Both the position numbers and the translations under genes were made by a program. From the NCBI RefSeq assembly GCF_000814475.1, contig NZ_JSVC01000024.1, positions 93,856 through 157,855 on the forward strand: a DNA stretch of 64,000 nucleotides, in the 5' to 3' direction. This DNA comes from Flavihumibacter solisilvae. Lineage in GTDB: Bacteria; Bacteroidota; Bacteroidia; Chitinophagales; Chitinophagaceae. The stretch's first letter is position 1; the number at the start of each line of letters is the position of its first letter. Shown in pieces: positions 17,545 through 27,296 of this stretch. The notes under the pieces were generated by a model. That model did not search any database. It was not told the origin of the DNA and worked only from the letters and a program-made list of their open reading frames with translations.

Positions 17545-17591
17545 TTTGGCAGTGTAAAAATCCTGTTTAGTTTTGTTATGTAGTACATAAC
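17545..17591 (+). promoter_or_regulatory. Promoter and operator of the sialic acid operon
   Basis: TTTG (17545-17548), a 19-bp spacer and TAGTTTTG (17568-17575) form an exact Bacteroidota promoter. GTTATGTA-G-TACATAAC at 17575-17591 is a perfect 8-1-8 inverted repeat. It begins on the last base of the -7 element and covers the expected transcript start, the right place for a repressor. Its core GT-N3-AC is the FadR-family spacing. Confidence 0.75.
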
Positions 17592-17616
17592 TACTAATAG
17601 ACTAAAACGGTTGCTT

Positions 17617-20600
17617 ATGAAATTTTTCCCCTGTTTAGTCGTTTGCCTGCTCCTTCTTTTCCAGGCAAACGGGCAAACAACCAGAGTTATCACAGGAACA
17701 GTTACGGAATCCTCTTCCAACGACCCGGTCGACAGGGTAAGCGTGGTCCTTAAGAATACCACCACCGGCACTACCACCGACAGCAAAGGAAAATTCAGTA
17801 TCGCCATCAACGGAACAGGCGGAATACTTGTATTCACGCGCCTAGGTTATTCCCCAAAGGAAATAGTACTTGACAAGGACACGGATCTGCAGGTGGCCCT
17901 TACCGAAAGTCCCTCCGCCCTGAACGACGTAGTGGTGATCGGGTATACGCAGCAGTCCACCAAAAAGAACACCGCATCCATCTCCAAACTCGGTCCTGAT
18001 GAACTGAAGAACAACCCCAACCCTAACCCCGTTCAGGCCCTGCAGGGAAAAATAGCGGGTGTGTCTGTTCCCATCAGCCAGGGACAACCTGGTATCGGCG
18101 CCACGAATATTATCATCCGTGGTGGCACCAAACCCAATGTTTACGGTTCGGGACTTGGTAACAATAACGGCAGTGCAGTAGGCGCTTCCGACGGCAGCAA
18201 TCCACTCGTAGTCATAGATGGCGTATTCCGCTCGATGAACGACGTAAACCCTGACGATATCGAATCCATGCAGGTGATGAAAGACGCTGCATCCACCGCC
18301 ATCTATGGTGCAAGAGGCGCCAATGGTGTTATCGTGATCAGAACCAAAAAAGGGAAACTCAATTCCAAAATGACAGTATCGCTGAATCACCGCACAACCT
18401 GGGAAACACAGGCCCGCGACTACGATTACCTGTCTGCCGAAGAATACCTGCGTCTTGCACGGGTAACAGTCGCCAACACAGCTGACCCCATCGATAAAGA
18501 CAACCTGCTCTACCGCGGTGGATTCTCCGCAGGCACCCGGGTTTACACCAAACCCGGTGAGTATGGAAAAAATATCAACCTGACTGCACTGTATGACAAT
18601 ATCCTGCAGGTAGAAGGGCAGCAGTACATTGACAACCTGTTGTCACGCGGCTGGCGCGTGATGGACGACCCAATCAACCCAGGCACCAAGCTGTTGTATG
18701 CAGACAACCAGTACCAGGACATGCTCTGGCAAACCGGCATCAGCAATAATGACAACATTACTTTGAGCGGTGGAACCGATAAGGCCGATTACAATTTCTC
18801 GATGGGGTATACCAACCAGGCCGGCATCTTTGTGGGCACAAAATACCAGCGTTACAATGCACTGGGTAACTTCGGATACCGTGCTTCCAAAAACCTGAAG
18901 CTCGACTTCATGGTGAACTATCAGAATGTCCTGCCCAACTATGTTGATGCATACCAGAACGATCTCGTAAGGGGAATCCGTATCACACCGCTCATCAGGA
19001 CATTCAAGGATGATGGCAACCCAATGCCCGGAGAATTGTACACCGTAAGGAACCGTTTCCACTCCCTCAAATATGATGATATGCGTACGGCAACCGAGCG
19101 TTTCGTGACCCGCGTTGGTGGCGATCTTACTATTACAAGGGGTCTGCATTACAAACCGTCATTCTCTTACATGCTGAACGATTACACCGAACTGTTCATG
19201 CGCAAGGCGACTCCATCCGACGAGATCCAGCCTTCCATGCAGCGTTGGAAGGATGACTATACCAACAACTCGCGCCAACTGATGATTGACCAGGTGCTGC
19301 AATACGATTTCAGCATTGCTTCAGATCACCGCTTCACCACACTGGTGGGCATGAACTTCACCAAAAACACGAACCACACAAAAGACATGGGTTCGCAGCG
19401 GGCATCAAATGATTATATCTTTACGATCGACGAACCAACCACTACTGTCATCAATGGTTCGGTATTCAGCAATGTGGTGGATTTTGCCACACGTCTGGGT
19501 GAAACGAGGTCGGCCAGTTTCTTCGGCCAGTTCAGTTATGATTACCAGTTGAAATACATGCTTGGCGGAACATTGCGTAAAGATGGATTTTCCAATTTCG
19601 CGCCCCAGAACAAATATGCGCTGTTCCCATCCTTATCGGCAGGCTGGAACGTAGACAGGGAAAATTTCTGGAACAGCAAACTGGTCAATGCGCTCAAACT
19701 AAGGGCCAGCTGGGGAAGTGCAGGTCTCAGTGACCTGAGCATCACCGATACATATGGCAACTATACCTCGGCCACATATGCCATGTTCCCGGGCATCCTG
19801 AGGGCAAGCCTGTCGAATCCAAACCTGCGTTGGGAATCAACTGTAACGACAGATCTCGCAATCGATGTATCACTCTTCAACAGCCGGATTAACCTTACCG
19901 TTGATTATTATAACAAACTCACAAAAGACAGGCTGACATCCAAGCCACTTCCATCAGAATCACCGTTCACATCCATTATCTACAATAACGGCGAATTGCT
20001 GAACCGCGGCGTGGAGATAGAACTTGGAGCAACTGTCATCAAATCAGGAGCATTCAGGTGGGAAACGAACCTATCATTTGCGTTCAATCGGACAACCATC
20101 ACAAAGCTACCTGATAATGGCCGAGAGAAAAATCGCCAGGGTGGTGGTATAATCTACGACCATGGTTCAAAATCAGAAGTGGAAGCAGGTGGACTGGCAG
20201 AAGGTGAAAGACCATATGCCATCTATGGATACCGCGTATTGGGTGTGTTTGCAACAGATGAAGAAGCAGCAGAATGGAACTCCCGCATCAAGGATAACCT
20301 CGCTTCTCCGCAGGGCATCATTATCGGAAAGCATGGTGGCGATTTCATCTTCGATGATGTGAATGGCGACGGCGTTATCGATACTAAGGACCAGGTGTTC
20401 TTTGGTTACCGGAACCCTGACAAGATCGGTGGTATCCAGAACACGTTCAGCTACAAAGGAATCTCATTGCGCGTTAATGCAGACTACGCAATGGGACATA
20501 TAATCAGCAATGGCGCGCTGGCACGTTCACTTGGCCAGGGCAGGGCATTCAATGAAGGCGCTCCAACACAGGCGCTTGGCGCAGATGTATGGAAGAACCA

Positions 20601-20955
20601 GGGTGATGCCGGGAGAAAATATGCACGCTTCTCTTTTGCAGATTTCGACTTCGGCCAACGCAACTACCTGCGTAATGCGCCACTCGGAAACAACAGCAGT
20701 TACAATTCCGATGTATCAGTAATGTATGAGAAAGGCGACTTCCTGGCATTGCGCGAGATCACGCTTTCTTATGACCTTCCTTCGCATTTGCTTAAGAAGA
20801 TCTATGCAACCGGTCTGAACGTATTCGCAAGTATGTACAACGTTGCCTACGTGACAAAGTATTCGGGACTGAATCCGGAAACCTATTCCGGATTTGACCC
20901 TGGTGGTTACCCGAGGCCCCGCCAGTATTCTCTCGGCGCTAACCTCCGTTTTTAA
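17617..20955 (+). CDS. SusC-like TonB-dependent outer-membrane transporter
   Basis: This 1112-residue protein has a signal peptide (LLLLFQANGQ), a carboxypeptidase-D-like regulatory domain (about 22-105), a TonB box region, plug domain (about 110-235, with IIIRGGTKPNVYG and AASTAIYGARGANGVIVI) and a 22-strand barrel ending in LGANLRF. It imports oligosaccharides or sialic acid across the outer membrane with its SusD partner, encoded 36 bp downstream. No STN domain is present, so there is no sign of anti-sigma signalling. ATG 17617 is preferred to the in-frame TTG at 17611. Confidence 0.96.
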   Translation: MKFFPCLVVCLLLLFQANGQTTRVITGTVTESSSNDPVDRVSVVLKNTTTGTTTDSKGKFSIAINGTGGILVFTRLGYSPKEIVLDKDTDLQVALTESPSALNDVVVIGYTQQSTKKNTASISKLGPDELKNNPNPNPVQALQGKIAGVSVPISQGQPGIGATNIIIRGGTKPNVYGSGLGNNNGSAVGASDGSNPLVVIDGVFRSMNDVNPDDIESMQVMKDAASTAIYGARGANGVIVIRTKKGKLNSKMTVSLNHRTTWETQARDYDYLSAEEYLRLARVTVANTADPIDKDNLLYRGGFSAGTRVYTKPGEYGKNINLTALYDNILQVEGQQYIDNLLSRGWRVMDDPINPGTKLLYADNQYQDMLWQTGISNNDNITLSGGTDKADYNFSMGYTNQAGIFVGTKYQRYNALGNFGYRASKNLKLDFMVNYQNVLPNYVDAYQNDLVRGIRITPLIRTFKDDGNPMPGELYTVRNRFHSLKYDDMRTATERFVTRVGGDLTITRGLHYKPSFSYMLNDYTELFMRKATPSDEIQPSMQRWKDDYTNNSRQLMIDQVLQYDFSIASDHRFTTLVGMNFTKNTNHTKDMGSQRASNDYIFTIDEPTTTVINGSVFSNVVDFATRLGETRSASFFGQFSYDYQLKYMLGGTLRKDGFSNFAPQNKYALFPSLSAGWNVDRENFWNSKLVNALKLRASWGSAGLSDLSITDTYGNYTSATYAMFPGILRASLSNPNLRWESTVTTDLAIDVSLFNSRINLTVDYYNKLTKDRLTSKPLPSESPFTSIIYNNGELLNRGVEIELGATVIKSGAFRWETNLSFAFNRTTITKLPDNGREKNRQGGGIIYDHGSKSEVEAGGLAEGERPYAIYGYRVLGVFATDEEAAEWNSRIKDNLASPQGIIIGKHGGDFIFDDVNGDGVIDTKDQVFFGYRNPDKIGGIQNTFSYKGISLRVNADYAMGHIISNGALARSLGQGRAFNEGAPTQALGADVWKNQGDAGRKYARFSFADFDFGQRNYLRNAPLGNNSSYNSDVSVMYEKGDFLALREITLSYDLPSHLLKKIYATGLNVFASMYNVAYVTKYSGLNPETYSGFDPGGYPRPRQYSLGANLRF

Positions 20956-20991
20956 TTTATCAACTGAAGTACCTTAAAATATACCAGGTAT

Positions 20992-22464
20992 ATGAGAAAG
21001 AAATTAATGATTGTGCCAGCCCTGTTGATGCTTGCCATGTTCTTTGCAGGCTGCACAAAAATCCTTGAAGTTGAACCACAGTCCAATATCACGGAAGAGA
21101 TCTTTTTCCAGAATGAAAGTGATTTCGAACCAAATCTCGCGGGCATTTATACAGTAGCGCGCAGTCTTGCAAACAACGTAACCTACGGTATGGAGCGGGG
21201 CGAGGAACTGATCTCCGCTTCAAACTCACGCTTTACTGTTGCCTGGTCGCACAATTTATCCGAGGCATCAGGAGCCATCAACTATTCCGAATGGTACAGG
21301 GGTATCGGGCACTGCAATCTCCTTTTACTAAAGATCCAGGACTTTGCCTTCAGCTCCAATCCCGACTTGAAGAAAAAGATCCTTGGTGAAACACATGCCT
21401 TGCGGGCCTATTTCTACTTTCACTTATTGAGGGTGATAGGCGACGCGCCGCTGATGCTGCAGGCTGTTGTAGATGAAAATGTGCCACTGCTCCCACGCTC
21501 ACCTGCTTCTGAAGTAATGAAACAGATCAAAGCAGATCTCGATGAAGCCATTACACAGTTCAGTTCTGTAAGCCAATTCTCAAAGAACTCCTACCCTTCC
21601 AAATACCGATTTGCTTACGGATCAGCACAGGCGATAAAAGCAGATGCATGCCTGTGGAGTGCAAAAGTGCAGGGTGGCGGACAGGCAGACTACGAAGCAG
21701 CCATTACTGCCCTGAATGAAGTAATGCAAACCGGCCTTTCTCTCAATGCTGACTTCAAAAATGTAACAGGCACAAGAGCATCATCCAACAACGAAGTACT
21801 GCTGGCAGCCTATTACCACCGCGATGAAACACCGGGAGGAAATTATTCCAAGAATGCACTGGCGTTTTTATCACTGGTCCAGGGTGCAACAAACATCGAC
21901 CAGATCCCTTATGCTGTTTCTTCCGGTAACGGCCAGGGCGCTTACCAGATCAGTCCGCTCTCCAAATCGCTCTTCACCAATGCGGCTGACAAAAGGATCC
22001 CATATACGTGGGTGCTGGAGATTCAGCCAACGGGACCGAAAATTTCCTGGATCACCAAATATCCCGGCACCAAATACAGTGACGACAGGATTCCTGACAA
22101 TGATGTGATCATTTACCGGCTTGCAGACATCCTCCTGATGAGGGCTGAAGCTTATGCAGGCGTGAATGACCTCGCAAATGCCAAAGCCGACCTCGATGCA
22201 GTAAGGATGCGCGCCGGAACCGGTGAATATACAGGTGCGATGGATAAACAAACAGTCGAAAGTGAGATCCTTGATGAAAGGGGCCGCGAACTGTATTTTG
22301 AAAACAAACGTTGGTTCGACCTCGTGCGCTTTCATTTTGGCAGCACGATCAATATATACGAATACGTTCCGAACCTGAAAGACAAAACCACACCGTTATT
22401 CTGGCCACTGAACGCCACTGTCTTTGCGAATAACCCCAACATCACACAAACAGAAGGTTACTAA
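20992..22464 (+). CDS. SusD/RagB-like surface glycan-binding lipoprotein
   Basis: This 490-residue lipoprotein (Cys21 in FFAGC) has the SusD features: a TPR-like helical N-terminal half, the segment GETHALRAYFYFHLLRVIGDAPL, and the C-terminal DILLMRAEAYAGVNDLANAKADLDAVR and ERGRELYFENKRWFDLVRF strings. It forms the lid on the SusC channel and captures the glycan. Its position between SusC and the sialidases points to sialylated glycans or free sialic acid as ligand. Confidence 0.95.
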   Translation: MRKKLMIVPALLMLAMFFAGCTKILEVEPQSNITEEIFFQNESDFEPNLAGIYTVARSLANNVTYGMERGEELISASNSRFTVAWSHNLSEASGAINYSEWYRGIGHCNLLLLKIQDFAFSSNPDLKKKILGETHALRAYFYFHLLRVIGDAPLMLQAVVDENVPLLPRSPASEVMKQIKADLDEAITQFSSVSQFSKNSYPSKYRFAYGSAQAIKADACLWSAKVQGGGQADYEAAITALNEVMQTGLSLNADFKNVTGTRASSNNEVLLAAYYHRDETPGGNYSKNALAFLSLVQGATNIDQIPYAVSSGNGQGAYQISPLSKSLFTNAADKRIPYTWVLEIQPTGPKISWITKYPGTKYSDDRIPDNDVIIYRLADILLMRAEAYAGVNDLANAKADLDAVRMRAGTGEYTGAMDKQTVESEILDERGRELYFENKRWFDLVRFHFGSTINIYEYVPNLKDKTTPLFWPLNATVFANNPNITQTEGY

Positions 22465-22478
22465 AAACAAATGTACAG

Positions 22479-23645
22479 ATGAGAAAATGTTCAATATTCT
22501 TGCAGGCCGCATTATGCACAACACTGTTGGGTACGCTGGCATGCAATAAGAAAAATGACGAAAAGATCTACCCAAGAGTAGAACCGCCTACATCCGTGCT
22601 GTCGTATGTATTCCAGAAAGGAACCGAAGGCTACAGCTGTTACCGCATTCCTGCCCTGGTGAGAACAAAATCAGGCACCCTGCTTGCGTTTGCAGAAGGG
22701 AGAAAAAACAATTGCACGGATGAAGGCGATATTGATATGCTGGTCAAACGTTCAACAGATGCAGGTAAGACCTGGAGTAAAGCGACCGTGATCTGGAGCG
22801 ACGGCGTGCACACCTGTGGCAACCCGGCACCTGTAGTGGACCAGAATACCGGCAAGATCCACTTGCTGATGACCTGGAATGATGGTGATGATCATATCGG
22901 AGAGATCAACGCCGGCACAAGTAAAAACACCCGTCGCGTATTTGTCACTTCCTCTTCCGACGACGGTGTCAAATGGGAAACACCAAAGGAAATCACTACA
23001 GGTGTTAAACAATCCAACTGGGGTTGGTATGCAACAGGGCCATGTCATGGCATTCAAATAACAAAAGGGACTCACAAAGACCGTCTTGTTGTTCCGTGTG
23101 ATTATATCGAGGTAGGAGCCAGTCGCAGGGGCAACTCCCACGTTATTTATTCCGATGACGCCGGTGCAAACTGGATACTCGGCGGCGCAGTGCCTGCAGA
23201 TCCTGCATTAAATCCAAATGAAAGCACGGTAACTGAACTGTCAGACGGCAGGCTGATGCTGAACATGCGTGTGGGAAGCAACCAGAACCAGCGCATTTAC
23301 AGTACCAGCGATGATGGAGGAACCACATGGTCCGCCCTTATCCAGGCACCCGAGCTTATTGACCCGGTTTGCCAGGGCAGCCTGGTCTCCTCTTCCATCG
23401 AAAACGGGTTCGCCGTATTCTTCTCAAATGCAGCGAGTAAGACCCGGAACAATATGACCATAAAAATGAGCGTGAATGACGGCTCGGCCTGGACTAAGAA
23501 AAAAGTAATCTTCAATGGTCCATCTGCGTATTCGGATCTTGTAATGTTATCGAATGAACAGACAGCGATCCTGTATGAAGCGGGAGTCGGTGCATATACC
23601 GATGGAATTGCATTCAAAGTGGTTCCAGTCTCAGAATTTAAATAA
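22479..23645 (+). CDS. GH33 exo-alpha-sialidase, lipoprotein
   Basis: This 388-residue enzyme releases terminal sialic acid from glycans. Lipidation at Cys22 (GTLAC) suggests a surface or periplasmic location. It shows the YRIP arginine (Arg56), catalytic Asp81 exactly 25 residues later, four Asp-boxes (STDAGKTW, SSDDGVKW, SDDAGANW, TSDDGGTTW), the nucleophile-assisting Glu in NPNEST, triad arginines in LNMR and SKTRNN, and the Tyr in PSAYSDL. All residues expected for activity are present. It is followed 21 bp later by a second, diverged sialidase. Confidence 0.94.
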   Translation: MRKCSIFLQAALCTTLLGTLACNKKNDEKIYPRVEPPTSVLSYVFQKGTEGYSCYRIPALVRTKSGTLLAFAEGRKNNCTDEGDIDMLVKRSTDAGKTWSKATVIWSDGVHTCGNPAPVVDQNTGKIHLLMTWNDGDDHIGEINAGTSKNTRRVFVTSSSDDGVKWETPKEITTGVKQSNWGWYATGPCHGIQITKGTHKDRLVVPCDYIEVGASRRGNSHVIYSDDAGANWILGGAVPADPALNPNESTVTELSDGRLMLNMRVGSNQNQRIYSTSDDGGTTWSALIQAPELIDPVCQGSLVSSSIENGFAVFFSNAASKTRNNMTIKMSVNDGSAWTKKKVIFNGPSAYSDLVMLSNEQTAILYEAGVGAYTDGIAFKVVPVSEFK

Positions 23646-23666
23646 CCAGAGAAGCGATAACAAATC

Positions 23667-24806
23667 ATGAGAATAACAGCACTAAGTATAATTGTGGCAT
23701 GCCTGGTCACCGTCTCGTGTAAAAGCACGAAAAACTCCACAGCACCTGACGCTGAAGGGCATACGATTGTATTCGAACCGGATTCAACTTATAAATCAAC
23801 CCGCATTCCTGCACTGGTCATCACTCCGAAAAATACCCTGCTTGCGTTTTGTGAAGGAAGGATCGGTACTGCAAGCGATTGGGCCGACATGAACCTGGCC
23901 ATGCGCAGGAGCACTGATGGTGGCAGCAACTGGGAACCAATAAAGATCCTTGATACAAAAAAGGGCGCACCAGTCGGCAACCCCACCCCAATTGTAGATA
24001 ACAAAGGTATTGTTCATCTCCTCTACCAGAAGGATTATAACGAAGCATTCTACACTTATTCAGAAGATGATGGCGTTACCTGGAAACCGTCGGTAAACAT
24101 CACCGAAGTATTCAACAGGTTCAGGCCGGAATACAACTGGAATGTGCTCGCACCAGGGCCGGGACATGGCATCCAGTTAAAGAATGGCAGACTCCTCGCC
24201 TCTGTCTGGCTGGCCAATTCTGTGAAAACAGTCCCGAGAAGAAGTCATGGCCCCTCCTGCGTTGCAACAGTATACAGCGATGATGGCGGCAAGACATGGA
24301 ACCGCGGATCAATCATCGCAGACAGTTCTGCAGCCATCAGCAATCCTAATGAAAGTATGCCTGTTCAGCTTGAAGACGGAACCATTCTCATGAGTATCCG
24401 CAACCCGGGAAAAATGAAGCGGCGCGCTTTCAGTACCAGCACGGATGGTACAAGCAACTGGAGCGGGGTAAGGTATGCGGAAGAATTGTTCGACCCCACT
24501 TGCATGGCAAGCATTGCAGCTATTCCCGCAGGTAAGAAAAGCAGGTCAGCCATCCTTTTTGTAAACCCCGACAGCAGGAACATTGAAAAGCATCCGCGGA
24601 AAAATCTTACCGCAAAACTTTCCTACGATGGGGGCAAAACCTGGACGGTGCAAAAAGTATTGAACAGTGGTGCTTCAGGATACAGTGATCTCGCAGTCGG
24701 CAGCGATGGCACGATCTACTGTTTGTTTGAAACCAATACAGTGGCAACAGGCTGGAACTACAGCCTTGTGCTTAAGAAATTCAACAGCAACTGGATAACA
24801 AAATAA
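23667..24806 (+). CDS. Second GH33-type sialidase, lipoprotein
   Basis: This 379-residue paralogue of the previous gene is lipidated at Cys18 (TVSC). The aromatic residue of F/YRIP is Thr (TRIP, Arg46), while Asp71 again lies at +25. Asp-boxes STDGGSNW, SEDDGVTW, SDDGGKTW and SYDGGKTW, Glu in NPNESM, triad arginines in SIRN and PRKN, and Tyr in ASGYSDL are kept, so it is probably active. Divergence from its neighbour is large, so the pair may cut different linkages or O-acetylated forms rather than being a recent duplicate. Confidence 0.88.
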   Translation: MRITALSIIVACLVTVSCKSTKNSTAPDAEGHTIVFEPDSTYKSTRIPALVITPKNTLLAFCEGRIGTASDWADMNLAMRRSTDGGSNWEPIKILDTKKGAPVGNPTPIVDNKGIVHLLYQKDYNEAFYTYSEDDGVTWKPSVNITEVFNRFRPEYNWNVLAPGPGHGIQLKNGRLLASVWLANSVKTVPRRSHGPSCVATVYSDDGGKTWNRGSIIADSSAAISNPNESMPVQLEDGTILMSIRNPGKMKRRAFSTSTDGTSNWSGVRYAEELFDPTCMASIAAIPAGKKSRSAILFVNPDSRNIEKHPRKNLTAKLSYDGGKTWTVQKVLNSGASGYSDLAVGSDGTIYCLFETNTVATGWNYSLVLKKFNSNWITK

Positions 24807-24828
24807 AATTCAATTTCAACCGGAAAAC

Positions 24829-25743
24829 ATGAGAATAGAGGGATTAATTGCAGCAACATTCAGCACGTTCAGAAAAGATGGTTCGTTAGACCTGGACCTC
24901 ATCCCGTCGCTGGTGGAGAAACTTATAGAAGATGGCATCAGGGGTGTATTTATCTGTGGTACGAACGGGGAAGGACCCAACCTGACCATCGAAGAAAGAA
25001 TGGCAATTACGGAAGCCTATGCGCGCGCCATCAATAAACGCATTTTATTACTTGTGCATGTGGGTCACCCATCAATAGCAGAGTCCAGGAAGCTGGCTGC
25101 ACATGCGGAGAAAACCGGTGCAGATGCCATCTCATCTGTTTCCGCATTTTACTTCAAACCGGCATCAGCGGACAATATGGTTACCTGCATGGCAGAGATC
25201 GCAGCTGCCGCGCCTAATACACCGTTCTATTATTATCACATTCCTGCACTCACCGGTGTGGCGATAGATGTGCTCGAATTCTTACACCTCGGGGAACAAA
25301 GGATCCCGACACTTGCAGGCGTAAAGTATACGGCTTCCACCCTGCACGAATACCAGGCCTGCCTGAATTACAAGAATGGCAGGTTCGATATCCTGTTCGG
25401 CTACGACGAGATGTTACTTGGTGCACTCGCAGTGGGTGCCAAAGGCGCAATCGGCAGTACATATACATTCGCAGCATCCATTTACCTCGACATCATTGAA
25501 CACTTCAATGCAGGCAGGATCGCTGAAGCGCAGGAAATGCAATATCATTCCATCAGGATGATCCAGTGCCTTGGCAAGTACTCACCGATCCCCACCCAGA
25601 AATCAATCCTCAAACTGATGGGAATGGATCTTGGCCCCTGTCGCCTGCCCCTGGTAACACTTACTGCCGTGCAGGAAGCGGATCTGAAAAAGAACCTGGA
25701 GAAAGCGGGGTTCTTCGAACTCACTGTAACCAACGAATCATAA
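24829..25743 (+). CDS. nanA: N-acetylneuraminate lyase
   Basis: This 304-residue cytoplasmic aldolase splits Neu5Ac into ManNAc and pyruvate. It has the NanA-type GTNGEG motif (44-49), Tyr136 in YYHIPALTG and Schiff-base Lys166 in AGVKYT, close to the E. coli positions 137 and 165. IPALTG after the Tyr, rather than NVPGRTG, separates it from DapA. No signal peptide is present. Its place in the operon fixes the substrate. The next enzymes, a ManNAc epimerase and kinase, are not in this window. Confidence 0.93.
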   Translation: MRIEGLIAATFSTFRKDGSLDLDLIPSLVEKLIEDGIRGVFICGTNGEGPNLTIEERMAITEAYARAINKRILLLVHVGHPSIAESRKLAAHAEKTGADAISSVSAFYFKPASADNMVTCMAEIAAAAPNTPFYYYHIPALTGVAIDVLEFLHLGEQRIPTLAGVKYTASTLHEYQACLNYKNGRFDILFGYDEMLLGALAVGAKGAIGSTYTFAASIYLDIIEHFNAGRIAEAQEMQYHSIRMIQCLGKYSPIPTQKSILKLMGMDLGPCRLPLVTLTAVQEADLKKNLEKAGFFELTVTNES

Positions 25744-25757
25744 ATCAACATCCCTAA

Positions 25758-27278
25758 ATGTTTGCCATGAAATGGAATCTCATACCTGTACTGCTGCTGT
25801 TCACCGGCATCGTTGCTTCCTGCAACCGTGACAAGGACGATGCCGCCAGTACCATCATCAAGCCGGTCTTTGAATCAGACAGGCAGGAAATCAGTGCGGG
25901 CGACAGCATCGTCTTCAAGGACCTGTCAGATGGTTATGTAACAAAATGGAACTGGACATTCGCAGGAGGAACACCTGCCTCATCCAACCTTTCCAAACCA
26001 ACCGTTACCTACTCAACTCCGGGCATCTATGAAGTGACACTTGAACTCAGCAATGCCGCGAACCAGGTGGTAATTTCCAAAAAGGATTATATCCGGGTCG
26101 ACTTCAACCAGGTGCAGGCAGATTTTAATGCCAGCATCCAGGCAGCTTATATTGGTGACCAGGTGGTATTCAGGGATTCGACCAGCGGTGGACCGGTAAA
26201 CTGGCAGTGGGAGTTTGTGCCTGTAAGCGGGGGTACAACGCTCACCTCAACAGAACAGAACCCCTCGCTTAGTTTTACAGACACCGGTTACTACCAGGTG
26301 AGCCTGACCGCATCCAATCCTTCTTATTCCAACAAGAAGACAAAATCAAATTTCATCCGCATCATTGACCCCAATGCAGTGAGTGCCGATTTCAGCAGCG
26401 AAGAAAAAGCCACCTACGAAGGAGGAAGTATACAGTTTACAGACAAGTCTCTCGGTAACGTCAGCAGCTGGGAATGGAATATCGAAGGACCAGTGAACCT
26501 TACTTCAAATGAAAAGAATCCGGTGATTCAATTCACCACTCGGGGCCGCTATAAAGTTAGCCTGAAAGCTTCCAATCCAAATGCGTCCACGACGAAGACA
26601 GTTGATAACTACATCATGGTAATCCCCGGAGCAGGCCTGGCCGCCTATTTCCCATTCAACGGTAATATCCGCGATGTTGGACCGAACTCAGTCCCATCCA
26701 ACTCAGTTGGCGCAGGAATCGGTTTTACAAATGCCGACAGGTTTTCACAGGCAGGCAATACTGGTACATTTAACGGTGCTACTGGTGTGATCGTAGATGA
26801 TCATAATGCCATGAATTTCGGCACGGAGAATTTCAGTATCGCCTGCTGGGTTAAGACCGGCAATGCAGGCAGGATGATGATCTGGCAGGAATCAGGAAAG
26901 AACGGGACCGGCGATAACCAGGCATGGCTGCGGATGGGAGATAATGCTACCGACCGCAGGCTGCGGTTCACTGTGGAAGATGTCAGTGGTTCATCGATCA
27001 TCAATATGGGAGCTTCGGCTTTCCTTGCTGATAACCAGTGGCATCATGTGGTTGCAGTAAGAAATGGCATGGTCACCGCTGTATATGTAGATGGTGTTGA
27101 AGTGGCGAACCGGACCACGACAAATCTGAAGTCGGTCTCCAACAGCCAGGGCTTTAAAATAGGAATCCAGGAAGGAGCCGCCTCAAACTCTTCCTTCTTT
27201 GACGGTGAAATAGACGATGTGATCATTTACCGGAAAGCATTAAGCGTTTCCGAGATCCAGGCATTGTTTAACTTGTAG
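25758..27278 (+). CDS. Surface lipoprotein with three PKD domains and a LamG-like domain
   Basis: This 506-residue lipoprotein has its lipobox at Cys22 (VASC). Three PKD/Ig-like repeats follow (about 35-115, 118-205, 208-295), each with WxW and TPG/TTRGRYKVSLKASNP-like endings. A concanavalin-like LamG domain comes last (about 300-506, with FSIACWVKT and DNQWHHVVAVRNG). It occupies the slot where Sus-like loci carry surface glycan-binding proteins and probably holds sialylated substrate. No catalytic motif is seen. An alternative ATG at 25767 would shorten the signal peptide by three residues. Confidence 0.88.
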   Translation: MFAMKWNLIPVLLLFTGIVASCNRDKDDAASTIIKPVFESDRQEISAGDSIVFKDLSDGYVTKWNWTFAGGTPASSNLSKPTVTYSTPGIYEVTLELSNAANQVVISKKDYIRVDFNQVQADFNASIQAAYIGDQVVFRDSTSGGPVNWQWEFVPVSGGTTLTSTEQNPSLSFTDTGYYQVSLTASNPSYSNKKTKSNFIRIIDPNAVSADFSSEEKATYEGGSIQFTDKSLGNVSSWEWNIEGPVNLTSNEKNPVIQFTTRGRYKVSLKASNPNASTTKTVDNYIMVIPGAGLAAYFPFNGNIRDVGPNSVPSNSVGAGIGFTNADRFSQAGNTGTFNGATGVIVDDHNAMNFGTENFSIACWVKTGNAGRMMIWQESGKNGTGDNQAWLRMGDNATDRRLRFTVEDVSGSSIINMGASAFLADNQWHHVVAVRNGMVTAVYVDGVEVANRTTTNLKSVSNSQGFKIGIQEGAASNSSFFDGEIDDVIIYRKALSVSEIQALFNL

Positions 27279-27296
27279 AACTGATAACCGGGAAAG

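Noticed and set aside
22479..24806. Recent tandem duplication of the sialidase gene
   Set aside because: The two proteins share motifs but differ over most of their length, so this is old divergence, not a recent copy.
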